Assembly: GCF_027409185.1 (NCBI RefSeq)
Contig: NC_084462.1
Location: forward strand, 86,600,179 to 86,664,178
From: Cynocephalus volans
Lineage: Eukaryota; Chordata; Mammalia; Dermoptera; Cynocephalidae
Reading direction: 5' to 3'
DNA: 64,000 bases
Positions 12,474-23,886 of this stretch are shown one piece after another (positions within the stretch are counted from its first letter, which is position 1; the number at the start of each line of letters is the position of its first letter). Below the pieces are notes generated by a model, which was given only the letters and a program-made list of their open reading frames with translations, was not told the origin of the DNA and did no database searches. The translations under genes and the position numbers were made by a program.

Positions 12474-15400
12474 TTAGCTCCCACCAATAAGTGAGAACAT
12501 GTGGTATTTCTCTTTCTGTGCCTGACTTGTTTCGCTTAATATAATTCTCTCAAGGTCCATCCATGTTGTTGCAAATGGCAGTATTTCATTCGTTTTTATA
12601 GCTGAGTAGTATTCCATTGTGTAGATATACCACATTTTCCGTATCCACTCATCCGATAATGGACATTTGGGCTGGTTCCAACTCTTGGCTATTGTAAAGA
12701 GTGCTGCAATGAACACTGGGGAACAGGTATACCTTCGACTTGATGATTTCCATTCCTCTGGGTATATTCCCAGCAGTGGGATAGCTGGGTCATATGGCAG
12801 ATCTATCTGCAATTGTTTGAGGAACCTCCATACCATTTTCCATAGAGGCTGCACCATTTTGCAGTCGCACCAACAATGTATGAGAGTTCCTTTTTCTCCG
12901 CAACCTTGCCAGCATTTATCGTTCAGGGTCTTTTGGATTTTAGCCATCCTAACTGGGGTTAGATGGTATCTCAGTGTGGTTTTGATTTGCATTTCCCAGA
13001 TGCTGAGTGATGTTGAGCATTTTTTCATATGTCTGTTGGCCATTTGTATATGTTCCTTAGAGAAATGCCTACTTAGCTCTTTTGCCCATTTTTTAATTAG
13101 GTTGCTTGTTTTTTTCTTGTAAAGTTGTTTGAGTTCCTTGTATATTTTGGATATTAATCCTTTCTCAGATGTATATTTTGCAAATATTTTCTCCCACTCT
13201 GTTGGTTGTCTTTTAACTCTGTTAATTGTTTCTTTTGCTGTGCAGAAGCTCTTTAGTTTGATATAATCCCATTTGTTTATTTTTCTTTTGGTTGCCCGTG
13301 CTTTGGGGGTCATATTAATGAAGTCTGTGTCCAGTTCCATTTCTTGAAGTGTTTCTCCTATGTTTTCTTTAAGAAGTTTTATTGTTTCAGGGTGTAAATT
13401 TAATTCTTTAATCCATTTTGAGTTGACTTTAGTGTATGGTGAAAGGTGTGGGTCTAGTTTCATTCTCCTGCATATGGATATACAGTTATCCCAGCACCAT
13501 TTGCTAAAGAGGCAGTCTCTTCCCCAGTGTATAGGCTTGGTGCCTTTGTCAAAGATCAGATGGAAGTAAGTGTGTGGGTTGATTTCTGGATTCTCTATTC
13601 TATTCCATTGATCAGTGTGTCTGTTTTTATGCCAGTACCATACTATTTTGGTTATTATAGCTTTGTTTATATTATTATAGTATAGTTTAAAGTCAGGTAG
13701 TGTTATGCCTCCAGCTTTATTTTTTTTGCTCAGCATTGCTTTGGCTATGCGTGGTCTTTTATTGTTCCATATAAATGTCTGGATAGCTTTTTCCATTTCT
13801 GAGAAAAATGTCTTTGGAATTTTGATGGGGATTGCATTCAATTTGTATATCACTTTGGGTAGTATGGACATTTTCACTATGTTGATTCTTCCAATCCAAG
13901 AGCATGGGATATCTTTCCATCTTCTTGTATCCTCTCTAATTTCTCTCAGCAGTGGTTTGTAGTTCTCATTATAGAGATTTTTCACCTCCTTGGTTAACTC
14001 AATTCCTAAGTATTTTATTTTTTTGGTGGCTATTGTAAATGGGCAGGCTTTCTTGATTTCTCGTTCTGCATGTTCACTATTGGAGAAAAGAAATGCTACT
14101 GATTTTTGTGTGTTGATTTTGTATCCTGCTACTGTGCTGAAATCATTTATCAATTCCAGCAGTTTTTTTGTAGAGGTTTTAGGCTGTTCGATATATAGGA
14201 TCATGTCATCTGCAAACAGGGACAGTTTGATTTCATCTTTTCCAATCTGGATGCCTTTTATTTCCTTCTTTTCTCTGATTGCTCTGGCTAGTACTTCCAA
14301 CACTATGTTGAATAGGAGTGGTGAGAGTGGGCATCCTTGTCTAGTTCCTGTTCTTAAAGGAAAAGCTTTCAGCTTTTCCCCATTCAGGATGATATTGGCA
14401 GTGGGTTTGGCATATATGGCTTTAATTATGTTGAGATACTTTCCCTCTATACCTAACTTATAGAGGGTCTTTGTCATGAATGAGTGCTGTACTTTATCAA
14501 ATGCTTTTTCAGCATCTATAGAGATGATCATATGGTCCTTGTGTTTGAGTTTATTAATATGGTGTATCACATTTATTGATTTGCGTATGTTGAACCAACC
14601 TTGCATCCCTGGCATGAATCCCACTTGATCGTGGTGAGTAATTTTACGTATGTGTTGCTGTATTCTGTTTGCTAGTATTTTAGTGAAGATTTTTGCATCT
14701 ATATTCATCAAGGATATTGGCCTGTAGTTTTCTTTTTTGGTTATATCTTTACCTGGTTTTGGTATCAGGATGATGTTTGCTTCATAGAAAGATTTCAGGA
14801 GATTTGCGTCTGTTTCAATCTTTTGGAATAGTTTGTAAAGAATCGGTGTCAATTCCTCTTTGAATGTTTGGTAAAATTCTGCTGTGAATCCATCTGGTCC
14901 TGGGCTTTTCTTTGTTGGGAGCTTTGTGATAACAGCTTCAATCTCCTTTATTGTTATTGGTCTGTTCAAATTTTCTACGTCTTCATGGTTCAGTTTTGGG
15001 AGCTTGTGTGTGTCCAGAAATTTATCCATTTCCTCCAGATTTTCAAATTTGTTGGCGTATAGTTGTTTATAGTAGTCTCGAATGATTCCTTGTATTTCAG
15101 ATGAATCAGTTGTAATATCGCCTTTTTCATTTCTAATTTTTGCTATTTGAATCTTCTCTCTTCTTTTTTTTGTTAGCCATGCTAATGGTTTGTCAATTTT
15201 CTTTATCTTTTCAAAAAACCAACCTTTTGATTCATTGATCTTTTGTATTGTTTTTTGGTTTTCAATTTCATTCAGTTCTGCTCTGATCTTAATGATTTCT
15301 TTCCGTCTGCTAACTTTACGTTTGGATTGTTCTTGTTTTTCTAGTTCTTTAAGGTGAAGTGTTAGGTTGTTCACTTCCCATCTTTCCATTCTCCTGAGGT

Positions 15401-16313
15401 GAGCATTTAATGCAATAAATTTCCCCCTTAATACTGCTTTTGCAGTATCCCACAGGTTTTGGTATGATGTATCATTATTTTCATTAGTTTCAATAAATTT
15501 TTTGATTTCCTGCTTGATTTCTTCTTGGACCCATATGTCATTAAGTAGAATACTGTTTATTTTCCATGTGTTTGTATAGTTTCCAGAATTTCGTTTGTTA
15601 TTGATTTCTAGTTTTATTCCATTATGGTCTGAGAAAATACATGGGATAATTCCAATTTTTTTGAATTTGTTGAGACTTGATTTGTGACCTAATATGTGAT
15701 CTGTCCTGGAGAATGATCCATGTGCTGATGAGAAGAATGAATATTCTGAGGTTGTTGGATGGAATGTTCTGTAGATATCTGCCAATTCCAATTGGTCTAG
15801 AGTCTTGTTTAGATCTTGTGTTTCTCTACTGATTCTTTGCCTAGATGATCTGTCCAATATTGACAGTGGGGTGTTCAGGTCCCCTGCTATTATGGTATTA
15901 GTGTCTATTTCCTTCTTTAGGTCTAATAGAGTTTGTTTTATAAATCTGGCTGCTCCAACATTGGGTGCATACATATTTATGATTGTTATGTCTTCTTGAT
16001 GGATCAGTCCTTTTATCATTAAGTAGTGTCCCTCATTGCCTCTTTTTATGGTTTTTAGTTTAAAGTCTATTTTGTCAGATATAAGAATAGCTACTCCAGC
16101 TCGTTTTTCTTTTCTGTTTGCATGGTAAATCTTTTTCCATCCTTTCACTTTTAGTCTGTGTGAGTTTTTATGGGTGAGGTGGGTCTCTTGAAGGCAGCAT
16201 ATAGTTGGGTCCTCCTTTTTAATCCAGTCAGCCAGTCTGTGTCTTTTGATTGGGGAATTTAAGCCTTTTACATTAAGAGTTGCTATTGAATAGTTTTGAT
16301 TTATTCCTAGCAT
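12474..16313 (-). CDS. L1 ORF2p: endonuclease and reverse transcriptase
   Basis: An uninterrupted 1279-aa frame (human ORF2p is 1275 aa). The N-terminal AP-type endonuclease keeps N14, E43, D145, N147, D205 and H230 at human numbering. The central reverse transcriptase has [23 protein letters not shown] and FADDM with both catalytic Asp residues. The C-terminal Cys-rich region (CWQGCG ... HCWCDC) is present, and the protein ends in FSLIGGS, as is typical. It nicks TTTT/A-type targets and primes cDNA synthesis on the A tail of its RNA. No stop or frameshift is seen. It is probably translated from the bicistronic L1 RNA, and it would also mobilise the CYN SINEs. Confidence 0.96.
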   Translation of the reverse strand: MLGINQNYSIATLNVKGLNSPIKRHRLADWIKKEDPTICCLQETHLTHKNSHRLKVKGWKKIYHANRKEKRAGVAILISDKIDFKLKTIKRGNEGHYLMIKGLIHQEDITIINMYAPNVGAARFIKQTLLDLKKEIDTNTIIAGDLNTPLSILDRSSRQRISRETQDLNKTLDQLELADIYRTFHPTTSEYSFFSSAHGSFSRTDHILGHKSSLNKFKKIGIIPCIFSDHNGIKLEINNKRNSGNYTNTWKINSILLNDIWVQEEIKQEIKKFIETNENNDTSYQNLWDTAKAVLRGKFIALNAHLRRMERWEVNNLTLHLKELEKQEQSKRKVSRRKEIIKIRAELNEIENQKTIQKINESKGWFFEKIKKIDKPLAWLTKKRREKIQIAKIRNEKGDITTDSSEIQGIIRDYYKQLYANKFENLEEMDKFLDTHKLPKLNHEDVENLNRPITIKEIEAVITKLPTKKSPGPDGFTAEFYQTFKEELTPILYKLFQKIETDANLLKSFYEANIILIPKPGKDITKKENYRPISLMNIDAKIFTKILANRIQQHIRKITHHDQVGFMPGMQGWFNIRKSINVIHHINKLKHKDHMIISIDAEKAFDKVQHSFMTKTLYKLGIEGKYLNIIKAIYAKPTANIILNGEKLKAFPLRTGTRQGCPLSPLLFNIVLEVLARAIREKKEIKGIQIGKDEIKLSLFADDMILYIEQPKTSTKKLLELINDFSTVAGYKINTQKSVAFLFSNSEHAEREIKKACPFTIATKKIKYLGIELTKEVKNLYNENYKPLLREIREDTRRWKDIPCSWIGRINIVKMSILPKVIYKLNAIPIKIPKTFFSEMEKAIQTFIWNNKRPRIAKAMLSKKNKAGGITLPDFKLYYNNINKAIITKIVWYWHKNRHTDQWNRIENPEINPHTYFHLIFDKGTKPIHWGRDCLFSKWCWDNCISICRRMKLDPHLSPYTKVNSKWIKELNLHPETIKLLKENIGETLQEMELDTDFINMTPKARATKRKINKWDYIKLKSFCTAKETINRVKRQPTEWEKIFAKYTSEKGLISKIYKELKQLYKKKTSNLIKKWAKELSRHFSKEHIQMANRHMKKCSTSLSIWEMQIKTTLRYHLTPVRMAKIQKTLNDKCWQGCGEKGTLIHCWCDCKMVQPLWKMVWRFLKQLQIDLPYDPAIPLLGIYPEEWKSSSRRYTCSPVFIAALFTIAKSWNQPKCPLSDEWIRKMWYIYTMEYYSAIKTNEILPFATTWMDLERIILSETSQAQKEKYHMFSLIGGS

Positions 16314-16510
16314 TTTGTTGATTGTTGTTTGGTTGTCTTAGGTGTCTTTTGTTCCTTGCTTTCTGATTTACTGTTTGTTTTCTGTGTTTGTTGGTTCCTT
16401 AGGTTGTAGATAGCGTTTTTGTTTGTTTGTTTTCTCTTCATGAATGACATTTTTATTATACTAGTGGGTTTATATTTTTCTTGGGTTTTAATGGCAGTGG
16501 TAGTTATTTT

Positions 16511-16681
16511 ATTTTATTTTTTTTTCTAAAGATGACCGGTAAGGGGATCTCAACCCTTGGCTTGGTGTTGTCAGCACCACGCTCAGCCAGTGAGCAAACT
16601 GGCCATCCCTATATAGGATCCGAACCCGTGGCCTTGGTGTTATCAGTACCGCACTCTACCGAGTGAGCCACGTGCCGGCCT
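16511..16681 (-). mobile_element. CYN-type dimeric SINE nested in L1 between ORF1 and ORF2
   Basis: A minus-strand tRNA-Ile-like dimer: 'gatgaccggtaagggga' right unit, linker 'ccctatataggatcc', and left unit ending 'gagccacgtgccggcc'. The tail lies at 16511-16525. A perfect 15-bp target duplication, 'agtggtagttatttt', occurs at 16496-16510 and 16682-16696. It lies in the inter-ORF spacer, leaving both frames intact. Confidence 0.92.
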
Positions 16682-16689
16682 AGTGGTAG

Positions 16690-17688
16690 TTATTTTTCAG
16701 GAACCAAACCCAGTACTCCCTTGAGAATTTCTTGTAAGGGTGGTCTTGTGGTAGTGAACTCCCGCAGTTTTTGTTTGTCTGAGAAATATACTATTTGCCC
16801 TTCATTTCGGAAGGATAGCCTTGCAGGGTAGAGTATTCTTGGCTGACAATCTCTGTCTTTTAGTATTTTGAATATATCATCCCATTCCTTTCTGGCTTTT
16901 AGGGTTTGTGATGAAAAGTCTGATGTTAGCCTGATTAGGGCTCCCTTATAGGTGATTTGACGCTTCTCTCTTGCAGCTTTTAAGATTCTCTCTTTGTCTT
17001 TGAGTTTTGCCAATTTGACTATAACATGTCTTGGAGAAGACCTTTTTGGGTTGAATACGTTTGGAGATCGTTGAGCTTCCTGGATCTGAAGATCTGTGAT
17101 TTTTCCTATACCTGAGAAGTTTTCTGCCACTATTGTGTTGAATATGTTTTCAGTGCAATCTCCTTTTTCCTCCCCTTCTGGAATACCCATGACTCGGATA
17201 TTTGAGTGCTTAAGGTTGTCTGATATCTCTCTCAGATTTTCTTCAATGCCTTTGATTCTTTTTTCTTTTTTATTGTCTGCTTGTGTTATTTCAAGCAGCC
17301 CATCTTCAAGTTCAGAGGTTCTCTTTTCAACTTCCACAAGCCTGTTGGTTAAACTCTCCGTTGTGTTTTTTATTTCACTGAATAACTTCTTCAGTGCGGC
17401 CAGTTCTGCTACATTTTTTTTCAGGACATTGATTTCCTTGTACATTTCCTTTTTCAGATCCTGTATACTTTTCCTCATTTCATCATGATGTCTAGCTGAG
17501 TTTTCTTGTATCTCATTCAGTTTCCTTAGAATTATCACTTGAAATTCTTTGTCAGTCATTTCAAGGGCTTTTTGTTCTATAGGATCTAGAGCTTGAGATT
17601 TATTATCTTTTGGTGGTGTACTTTCTTGATTTTTCGTATTTCTGGTATCTTTTCTTTGATGTTTATACATTGTGGCATGGGGTTTCAT
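16690..17688 (-). CDS. L1 ORF1p: trimeric RNA-binding chaperone
   Basis: An intact 332-aa frame (human ORF1p is 338 aa). The N-terminal ~60 residues are basic and unlike human. Residues ~60-150 form a heptad-rich coiled coil (LKKEMYKEINVLKKNVAEL and following). An RRM-like segment follows (IRVMGIPEGEEK, near residue 165). The C-terminal domain contains RHVIVKLAK, AAREKRQITYKG, LIRLTSDFS and PRILYPARLSF. It coats L1 RNA in cis and acts as a nucleic-acid chaperone. The stop codon (16690-16692 on +) lies inside the target-site duplication of a nested SINE, so ORF1 is complete but its immediate 3' side is changed. Confidence 0.95.
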   Translation of the reverse strand: MKPHATMYKHQRKDTRNTKNQESTPPKDNKSQALDPIEQKALEMTDKEFQVIILRKLNEIQENSARHHDEMRKSIQDLKKEMYKEINVLKKNVAELAALKKLFSEIKNTTESLTNRLVEVEKRTSELEDGLLEITQADNKKEKRIKGIEENLREISDNLKHSNIRVMGIPEGEEKGDCTENIFNTIVAENFSGIGKITDLQIQEAQRSPNVFNPKRSSPRHVIVKLAKLKDKERILKAAREKRQITYKGALIRLTSDFSSQTLKARKEWDDIFKILKDRDCQPRILYPARLSFRNEGQIVYFSDKQKLREFTTTRPPLQEILKGVLGLVPEK

Positions 17689-18597
17689 AGTTCACAGGTT
17701 TGACAGTATTGACTGACTAAGATGTTGCTGTGGTTGCCAGTTTGGTATGGCTACCTCAGTGACTCCCTGTTACCTGCGCTCTGGCCCGGCTGCTGGGATG
17801 CGCCGAGGCACCGCAGAGTGTGTGGTCTCTGCAGAGCTTCCCCTTCCCCTGCAGGATGTCTCCCTGCTCTATGCGCACTAGGACGGGCTTGGGATGGAGC
17901 CGGGTGGCAGCGATGAAGCCTACCTGCTGCTGGATTGCGCGGCAGCAGCATGGACCCTGTGGAGTTCCCGCCTCCCCTGCCGGAGAACTCCCCGCTCTGT
18001 GTGTACTGGGCTGGGCTGGGAATGAAGCCAGGTGGCGGCGGTGAAGCCTTCCTGTTGGATCAGGCAGTGGTGGCCCGCAGGGCATGTGGTCTCTGCGGAG
18101 CTTCTGCCTCTCCCACTGGACGTCTCCCTGTCTCGGCTGCCGGTTGATTCGCTTCCAGCTCCAGGGATGGCGGGTGGGGGCGGGGGGTCAGAAGCTGCGG
18201 TCACCGTTGCAGCCCGGGGTGACACACGCCACCTCAGTCCTCCAGGTTTCCACGTCTGCAGCTGCGGCTGGGACGCGGGCCGTGGCGTACCGGCGAGTCG
18301 CGCGCGCTGGTTGGGGGAAGATTCCTGGTTCTCGGCAGGGTAAAGACACCCTTTTGAAGCCGTTCCTTTGCGCCGATTCTGCTACTGCTCCATCTGGCCC
18401 CGGCCTCAGGCTGCTTCTACTCGTGGCGGAAAAGCGGCAGGCAGCTCTTCTCTTCCGCCATCTTGACCTCCACTCCTGGGTGAGGAAGATGCAAAGGATT
18501 ACTCAAAGCCCGTCTCTTCTGAGCAGTGAGAGGCCCGGAAGTGGTTAATCTCCTGGAACCCTCAAGAGAGAGGCATTCCTTCCTTGGGAAATTAACC
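17689..18597 (-). promoter_or_regulatory. L1 5' UTR / internal promoter with ~130-bp monomer-like repeats
   Basis: About 0.9 kb of CpG-rich sequence upstream of ORF1. A unit containing 'tctgcagagctt', 'gatggagccgggtggcagc' and 'gatgaagcctacctgctg' recurs in diverged form starting near 17826, 17955 and 18089, a period of about 128-135 bp. Tandem 5' monomers are known as L1 promoters in mouse; that they act so here is inference. The end nearest the border (18440-18597) is not repeated. Confidence 0.7.
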
Positions 18598-18800
18598 GGA
18601 ATTGTTTTTTTAATTTCTTTTTGCATCATTCATTGCTATAGTATAGAAATCCAACAGATTTTTATATGTTGATCTTGTATCCTGCAACCTTGTTGAGTGT
18701 ATTAGCTGTAATGTTTTTGTGTGGATTCTTTAGGATTTTCTACATATAAGATTGTGTCATTTGTGAATAGAGATAGTTTTGCTTCTTCCTTTCCAATGTC

Positions 18801-18894
18801 TTTTTTTTTGGCGGCTGACCATTAGGGGATTGGAACCCATGACCTTGATGTTACAAGGCTGTACTCTAACCAACTGAGCTAACTAGGCAGCACC
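18801..18894 (-). mobile_element. CYN-type SINE monomer
   Basis: Minus-strand tRNA-Ile-like monomer: poly(T), then 'ggcggctgaccattagggga', ending 'ccaactgagctaactaggca'. It is inserted in the old L1. Confidence 0.85.
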
Positions 18895-19094
18895 CCCCCC
18901 CTTTTTTTCCCCCTCGCCTAATTGCCCTTGCTAGAACTTTTTTGTAATGTTGAATAGGAGTGGTGAGAGTAGACATTATTGTTTTGTTTCTGATCTTAGG
19001 AAGAAAGTATCTAGGCTTTCACCATTACTTATGATATTAGCTGTGGGTTTTTCATAGATGCCCTTTATCAGTTTGAGGTAGTTTCCCTCTGCTA

Positions 19095-19318
19095 TGGTTT
19101 GAATGTTTGTTTCCTCTGAAACTCATGTTGAAACTTTATCCTTAATATAACAGTATTAAGAGGTGGGGCCTTAACAGGTGATTGGGTCTTCTTGAATAGA
19201 TTAATGGGTTATCACAGTAGTGGGTTAGTTTATCACTAAAGTAGGTCTGTTAAGAACCAGTGTGGCTTCTCTCACGAGCCCCTCTTGCCCTGTGATGCCT
19301 TCCACCATGGAAGTCAAG
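19095..19318 (+). mobile_element. MaLR-type LTR fragment (MST/THE-like)
   Basis: It begins 'ctatggtttgaatgtttgtt' and contains 'gaggtggggccttaacaggt' and 'gccctgtgatgccttccacc', typical of MaLR LTRs. It is incomplete at the 3' end and lies inside the old L1. Confidence 0.65.
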
Positions 19319-20286
19319 CTAAAGGTTTGCCAATTTTGTTGATGTATTCAAAGAACAAACCTTTGGTTTCATTGATTCCCTCGATTGTTTTTCCATTTTC
19401 TATTTTACTTATCTCTGCTCTGAACTTTATTATGTCCTTCCTTCTGCTTGTTTTGGTTTAGTTTTCTTTTTCCAATTCCTAAAGGTGAAAGGTTTGGTTA
19501 TTGTCTTGAGGTTTTAATGTAGAAATTTATAGCTATAAATTTCTCTTTGAACACTGCTTTTGCTGTAGTCTTTAAGTATTGGTATACTGTGTTTTCATTT
19601 TCAATAATCTCAAAATATTTTCTAATTTCCCTTGTGGTTTTTTTGAGTCCTTGATTGTTTGTGTGTTGTTTAATTTCCACGTATTTTTTAATTTTTCAGA
19701 TTTCCTTCTGGTAGAGATTTCTAATCTCATCCAATGTGGTCAGAGAGCATACTTTGTATAATTTCAGTCCTTTAAAACTTATTGAGACTTGTTTTTGTCC
19801 TAACATAGTCTGTCTTGGAGAATGTTCCATGTGCACTCAGGGAAGAATGTATGTTCTGCTCTTGTTGGGTGGAGTATCCTATTGATGTTTATTACATCTG
19901 GTTGGTTTATAGTGTTACTCAAGTCCATTGTTTCTTTATTGATCTTTTGTCTAGTTCTACCAGTTATTAGAAGGGATATTGAAGTTTCAACTATTATGTT
20001 GAACTATCTGTTTCTTCCCTCAATTCTGTCAGCTTTTCTTTCTTAGGTGCATATATGTTTATAATTCTTATAACTTCATGATGGATTGATCCATTTATCA
20101 TTTTATAAGGTCCTTCTTTGTCTCTTGTAACAACTTTTGTTTTAAAATCTATTTTGTCTAATATTAGCACAGCCACTACAGCTCTCTTTTGGTTCCTACT
20201 TACATGGAATACCTTTTCTATTCTTTTTCTTTTAATCTATTTGTGTATTTGGTTCTAAAGTGAGTTTCTTGTAGATGGTATATATG

Positions 20287-20388
20287 ACGGTACTTCAAAA
20301 ATTTCATGAAACATTCTGTATTATCTTTTAATTCCATTTTTCCATGAGCTTTTTGAAGTACCTGAACTGTTTGAAGTACCCTTGTAGA
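20287..20388. mobile_element. Palindromic MITE, copy 2
   Basis: Inverted-repeat ends 'ggtacttcaaaaatttcatg' and '...ctttttgaagtacc', with a second 'tttgaagtacccttgta' at the right. It is the same family as 5366-5450 and 57390-57458, inserted in the old L1. Confidence 0.75.
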
Positions 20389-20640
20389 TAGTTGGATCAT
20401 TTTAAAATCCATTCTGCCAATTTCAGCCTTTTGATTGGAGAGTGTAATCCATTTACATTTAAAGTAATAACTGATAAGGAAGGACTTACTGCTGCCATTT
20501 TGCAATCTTATTTTCTGTTTGTCATATCTTTTTTTGGTCCTGAATTATTCTATTACTATATTCTTTTATGACTGATTTTTTTCCCCTAGTGTTAACTGTT
20601 TTGATTCTTCATTCTTTTTCTGTGTTTTTTTTTTTTTTTT

Positions 20641-21000
20641 TCCTTAGTGGTTACCCTGGGGATTACAATATCATAATATGTAACAATCTAGTTTAGATTA
20701 ATACCAGTTTAATTATAATAATAGACAAAAACTTTGTTGCTATGTAGTTCCATCCTTTCTTGCCTTTATACTGTTATTGTCACAAATTACATCTTTATAC
20801 ACTGTCTGCCCAATGATATAGATTTATAATATTGTTTTATGTACTTGTCTTTTTAAAGTCTTTTTTTTTTTTGCAACTGGCTGGTACAGGGATCCAAACC
20901 CTTGACCTTAGAGTTACAACACTGTGCTCTAACTAACTGAGCTAACTGGCTGGCCTAATGTAGTTATCTTTTAAATTTAATTGAAAAAGAGAAAAGGAGT
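20641..21000 (-). mobile_element. Old L1 spacer sequence with a CYN SINE at 20861-20955
   Basis: AT-rich sequence continuing the old L1 (spacer between ORF2 and ORF1). A minus-strand SINE monomer ('ttgcaactggctggtacagg' to 'gctaactggctggcc') is inserted. There is no coding capacity. Confidence 0.6.
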
Positions 21001-21403
21001 TATGTATTAGTCTGTTTCTGTTGCTTATTACAGAATACACAGAACTGGATGATTTATAAGAAAATGGAATTTATTGCTTACAGTTTCTGAGGCTGGAAAG
21101 TCCAAAGTCGAGGGAACACATCTGGTGAGATCCTTTGTTGTAGCAACAGTGACAGCAGAGTATCACAATGTGAAAACTGTGGAGCAGAGAGAGCAGAGAC
21201 TAATCTCATTCACTCTCTTTTTAAAGCCCTCCAAAGCATGCCCATGACCACCATTTTTAATCCATTCACTATGGCATGGTCCTACAATCTATGCACCTCT
21301 TCAAGGCCCCCCACCTTTCAGTTACCTTAATAGGATTTCCCACTCTTTTTACAGTGTCACAGTGAGGGTCAAGTTTTGGGGGGGGACACTCAATCCAAGG
21401 CAA
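21001..21403 (-). mobile_element. MaLR-like LTR, reverse orientation
   Basis: It starts 'tattagtctgtttctgttgc' and continues 'cagtttctgaggctggaaag'. It ends near 'gacactcaatccaaggc', the reverse-strand pattern of MaLR/THE-type LTRs. It is inserted in the old L1 stack. Confidence 0.6.
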
Positions 21404-21477
21404 GTTACTAACCAGAAATACATTAAAATTGACTTTTATATTTAACTATCTTCTTACTGGTGTTATTTTTTTTCTTT

Positions 21478-21512
21478 TTCTTTTTTTTTTTTGGTGACTA
21501 GCTGGTACAGGA
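21478..21512 (-). mobile_element. CYN SINE fragment
   Basis: Poly(T) followed by 'ggtgactagctggtacagga', only the 3' end of a SINE monomer in minus orientation. Confidence 0.6.
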
Positions 21513-21629
21513 GTGATGTTATTTCAAGTTTACTGTCTATTGAACTTTGATTTCAACCAAAAGGACTTTCTTTAGCATTTTTTGTGCAAAGGTCTACTAG
21601 TGACAAACTCTTAGTTTTAGTTTATCTGG

Positions 21630-22798
21630 GAGGAGAAATTCACATAACATAAAATTAACCGTGTAAAGTAAACAATTCAGTGGTATTTAGTATGTTTACA
21701 GTGTTGTACAACCACCACCTCTATCTAGTTCTAAAACATTTTCATCACTCCCACATAAAACCCAGTGCCCATTAAGCACTTACTCCCTATTTGCTCCTTC
21801 CACCAACTTATGTCACCCACCAGTCTGCTTTGTGTGTCTAGATTTACTTATCTTGGGAACTTCATATAAATGAAATTATACAATGTGGTCTTCTGTGTCT
21901 GACTTCTTTCATTTAGCATGTTTCTGAGGCATTTTAGTATGTATCAGTACTTTTTTGTTGTTTTGGGGTTTTTTTGTGACTGGCCACAGGGATTGAACCC
22001 TGGACCTTGGTATTATCAGCACCTGCTCTAACTGACTGGGCTAACTGGCCAGCCTCTGCATTCCTTCTTAATGATTAAATAATATTCTGCTGTTATGTGT
22101 ATATCCTAAGTGTATTATTCCACTCATCTGTTGATAGACATTGGGTTATTTCTGCCTTTTGGCTATTTGAATAGTGCTGCTGTAAATATTCACCTATAAG
22201 TATTTGTTTGAATGCCTGTTTTCAATTATTTTGGGTATATATGTAGAGGTGGGTTGTGGGCTCATACTTGTGTAGTAGTTCTTCATTTAACTTTTCAAGG
22301 AATGGCCAAGCTGTTTTCCACAGTGGCTGAACAATTTTACATTACCACCCATTACCACCAACAGTGATATACAAGCATTCCATTTCTCCACATCCTCACC
22401 AACATTTATTTTATATTTTTATTTCCTTAAAAATATAACCATCCTTGTTGGTGTCAAGTTGTTTCTCATTGTGGTTGCATTTTGCTTTTTTTAACGTCTA
22501 ATGATATTGAGCATCTTTTCACGTGCTTGTTGACCATTTATGTAACTTTGAAGAAATGTCTATTCAAGTCCTTTCTCCAATTTTTAAATTAGGTTGTCTT
22601 TTTGTTGTTGCAGCATAAATCTTCTTTTTATATTCTGGATACTAGACACTTATCAGATATATGATTTGCAATATTTTCTTTCATTCTGTAGGTTTTTTCA
22701 CTTTCTTAATGTCTTTTGTTGCACAGAAGTTTTTCATTTTGAGGAAGTCCAATTTACCTATTTTTTCTTTTGTTTCTCATATCACCTTAGTTTTTGAC
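21630..22798 (-). mobile_element. Second old L1, 3' UTR and ORF2 3' part
   Basis: It begins with L1ME-like 3' UTR text ('attcacataacataaaatta', 'acagtgttgtacaaccacca') and runs into ORF2 C-terminal sequence up to 22798. Its order shows that it is separate from the host L1. A minus-strand CYN SINE sits at 21969-22054 within it. Confidence 0.75.
21969..22054 (-). mobile_element. CYN-type SINE monomer
   Basis: Minus-strand monomer 'tttgtgactggccacaggga' to 'gggctaactggccagcc' with T-rich left side. Confidence 0.8.
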
Positions 22799-22799
22799 A

Positions 22800-22880
22800 T
22801 CTGGACAAGTGTGGGGATCTGAACCTTTGACTTTGGTGTTATAATACCACACTCTAACCAACTGAGCTACCTGACCAGCT
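22800..22880 (-). mobile_element. CYN-type SINE monomer
   Basis: 'gtgtggggatctgaaccttt' to 'ctgagctacctgaccagctg', minus orientation. It marks the junction between the inserted L1 and the resuming host L1. Confidence 0.75.
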
Positions 22881-23396
22881 GTCCTTACTTTTTGAAGCAT
22901 AGTTTTGCTGGATATAAAATTTGGGGTTGACAGTTTTTTTCTGAAAGCACTTTGAATGTGTCAACTCATGGATACCTTTTGGCTTCCATGGTTTCTGATG
23001 AGAAATCAATTGTTATCTTATTGAGGATCCCTCGTGTGGGACAAGTTGCTTCTCTTTTACTCCTTTTGGGATTCTTTGTCTTTGACAATTTGACAATGAA
23101 GTGTCTAGGTGTCTATCTCTTTAAATGTATCCTAATTGGCATTCATTGAACCTCTTGGATGTATAGATTCACATTTTTCTTCAAATTTGGGAAGTTTTTA
23201 GCTATTATTTCTTTAAATATTATTTCTGCTCTTTTCTCTTTTTTCTTCTGGGACTCCAGTATGCATATGTTGATACATTTGATGGTGTTCCACAGATCTT
23301 TTAGGCTCTGTTTGTTATTCTTCATTCTTTTCTCTTTCTGTTCCTCAGACTGGATAATTGGAATTGATCTATATTCAAGTTTGCTGATTCTTTCTT

Positions 23397-23556
23397 TTTT
23401 AAAGATGACCAGTAAGGGGATCTTAACCCTTGACTTGGTGTTGTCAGCACCATGCTTTCCCAAGTGAGCTAACCAGCCATCCCTATATAGGGATCCAAAC
23501 CTGTGGCCTTGGTGTTACCAGCACCACACTCTCCCACGTGAGCCACGGGCTGGCCC
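23397..23556 (-). mobile_element. CYN-type dimeric SINE
   Basis: Minus-strand dimer with linker 'ccctatatagggatcc'. Target duplication of 20 bp with one mismatch, 'aagtttgctgattctttctt' at 23377-23396 and its partner at 23557-23576. Confidence 0.92.
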
Positions 23557-23649
23557 AAGTTTGATGATTCTTTCTTCTTCCTGCTCATATCTTCTGTTGA
23601 CCCCCTCTAGTGAATTTTTCATTTCAGTTATACTTTTCAACTCCAGAAT

Positions 23650-23651
<2 letters not shown>

Positions 23652-23716
<65 letters not shown>

Positions 23717-23741
23717 CCTACCTACCTACCTACCTACCTAC

Positions 23742-23789
<48 letters not shown>

Positions 23790-23790
23790 T
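23652..23790 (+). repeat. (TCTA)n/(TACC)n tetranucleotide repeat derived from a SINE tail
   Basis: Roughly 35 tetranucleotide units. An inner block is TACC rather than TATC. It lies between the left target duplication of a SINE (ccagaattt, 23643-23651) and its body, so it replaces the SINE tail. Confidence 0.9.
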
Positions 23791-23802
23791 TACTTTCTTA
23801 CT

Positions 23803-23886
23803 GGTGGCTAGCTGGCGCAGGGATCAAACCCTGGTCCTTGGTGTTATCGGCACCATTCTCTGACCAACTGAGCTAACCAGCCAGCC
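23803..23886 (-). mobile_element. CYN-type SINE monomer
   Basis: 'actggtggctagctggcgca' to 'gagctaaccagccagccc', minus orientation. The short target duplication ccagaattt occurs at 23643-23651 and 23887-23895. Confidence 0.85.

Larger units (their letters stand above)
18598..20640 (-). mobile_element. Older L1, ORF2 continuation (right part), heavily decayed
   Basis: Minus-strand L1 ORF2 resumes at the young L1 border and passes through the reverse-transcriptase and endonuclease regions. Examples are 'gttgaataggagtggtgaga' at about 18950 and endonuclease-like text near 19850-20300. It contains many stops and deletions. It is interrupted by a SINE (18801), an LTR piece (19095-19318) and a palindromic MITE (20287-20388). 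A gap in the ORF2 order across 19095-19320 indicates an internal deletion. Confidence 0.8.

Noticed and set aside
12667-17488. Plus-strand frames of 60-157 aa across 12.7-17.5 kb
   Set aside because: Complementary-strand shadows of L1 ORF2 and ORF1.
17722-18548. Several 60-154-aa frames on both strands
   Set aside because: They lie in the GC-rich L1 5' UTR and are explained by base composition; no conserved ORF0-like start could be supported.
23652-23790. CRISPR-like array
   Set aside because: Simple tandem tetranucleotide without spacers in a mammalian genome.
23561-23876. 100-aa and 88-aa Tyr-Leu-Ser-Ile repeat proteins
   Set aside because: Translation of the (TCTA)n tetranucleotide repeat.
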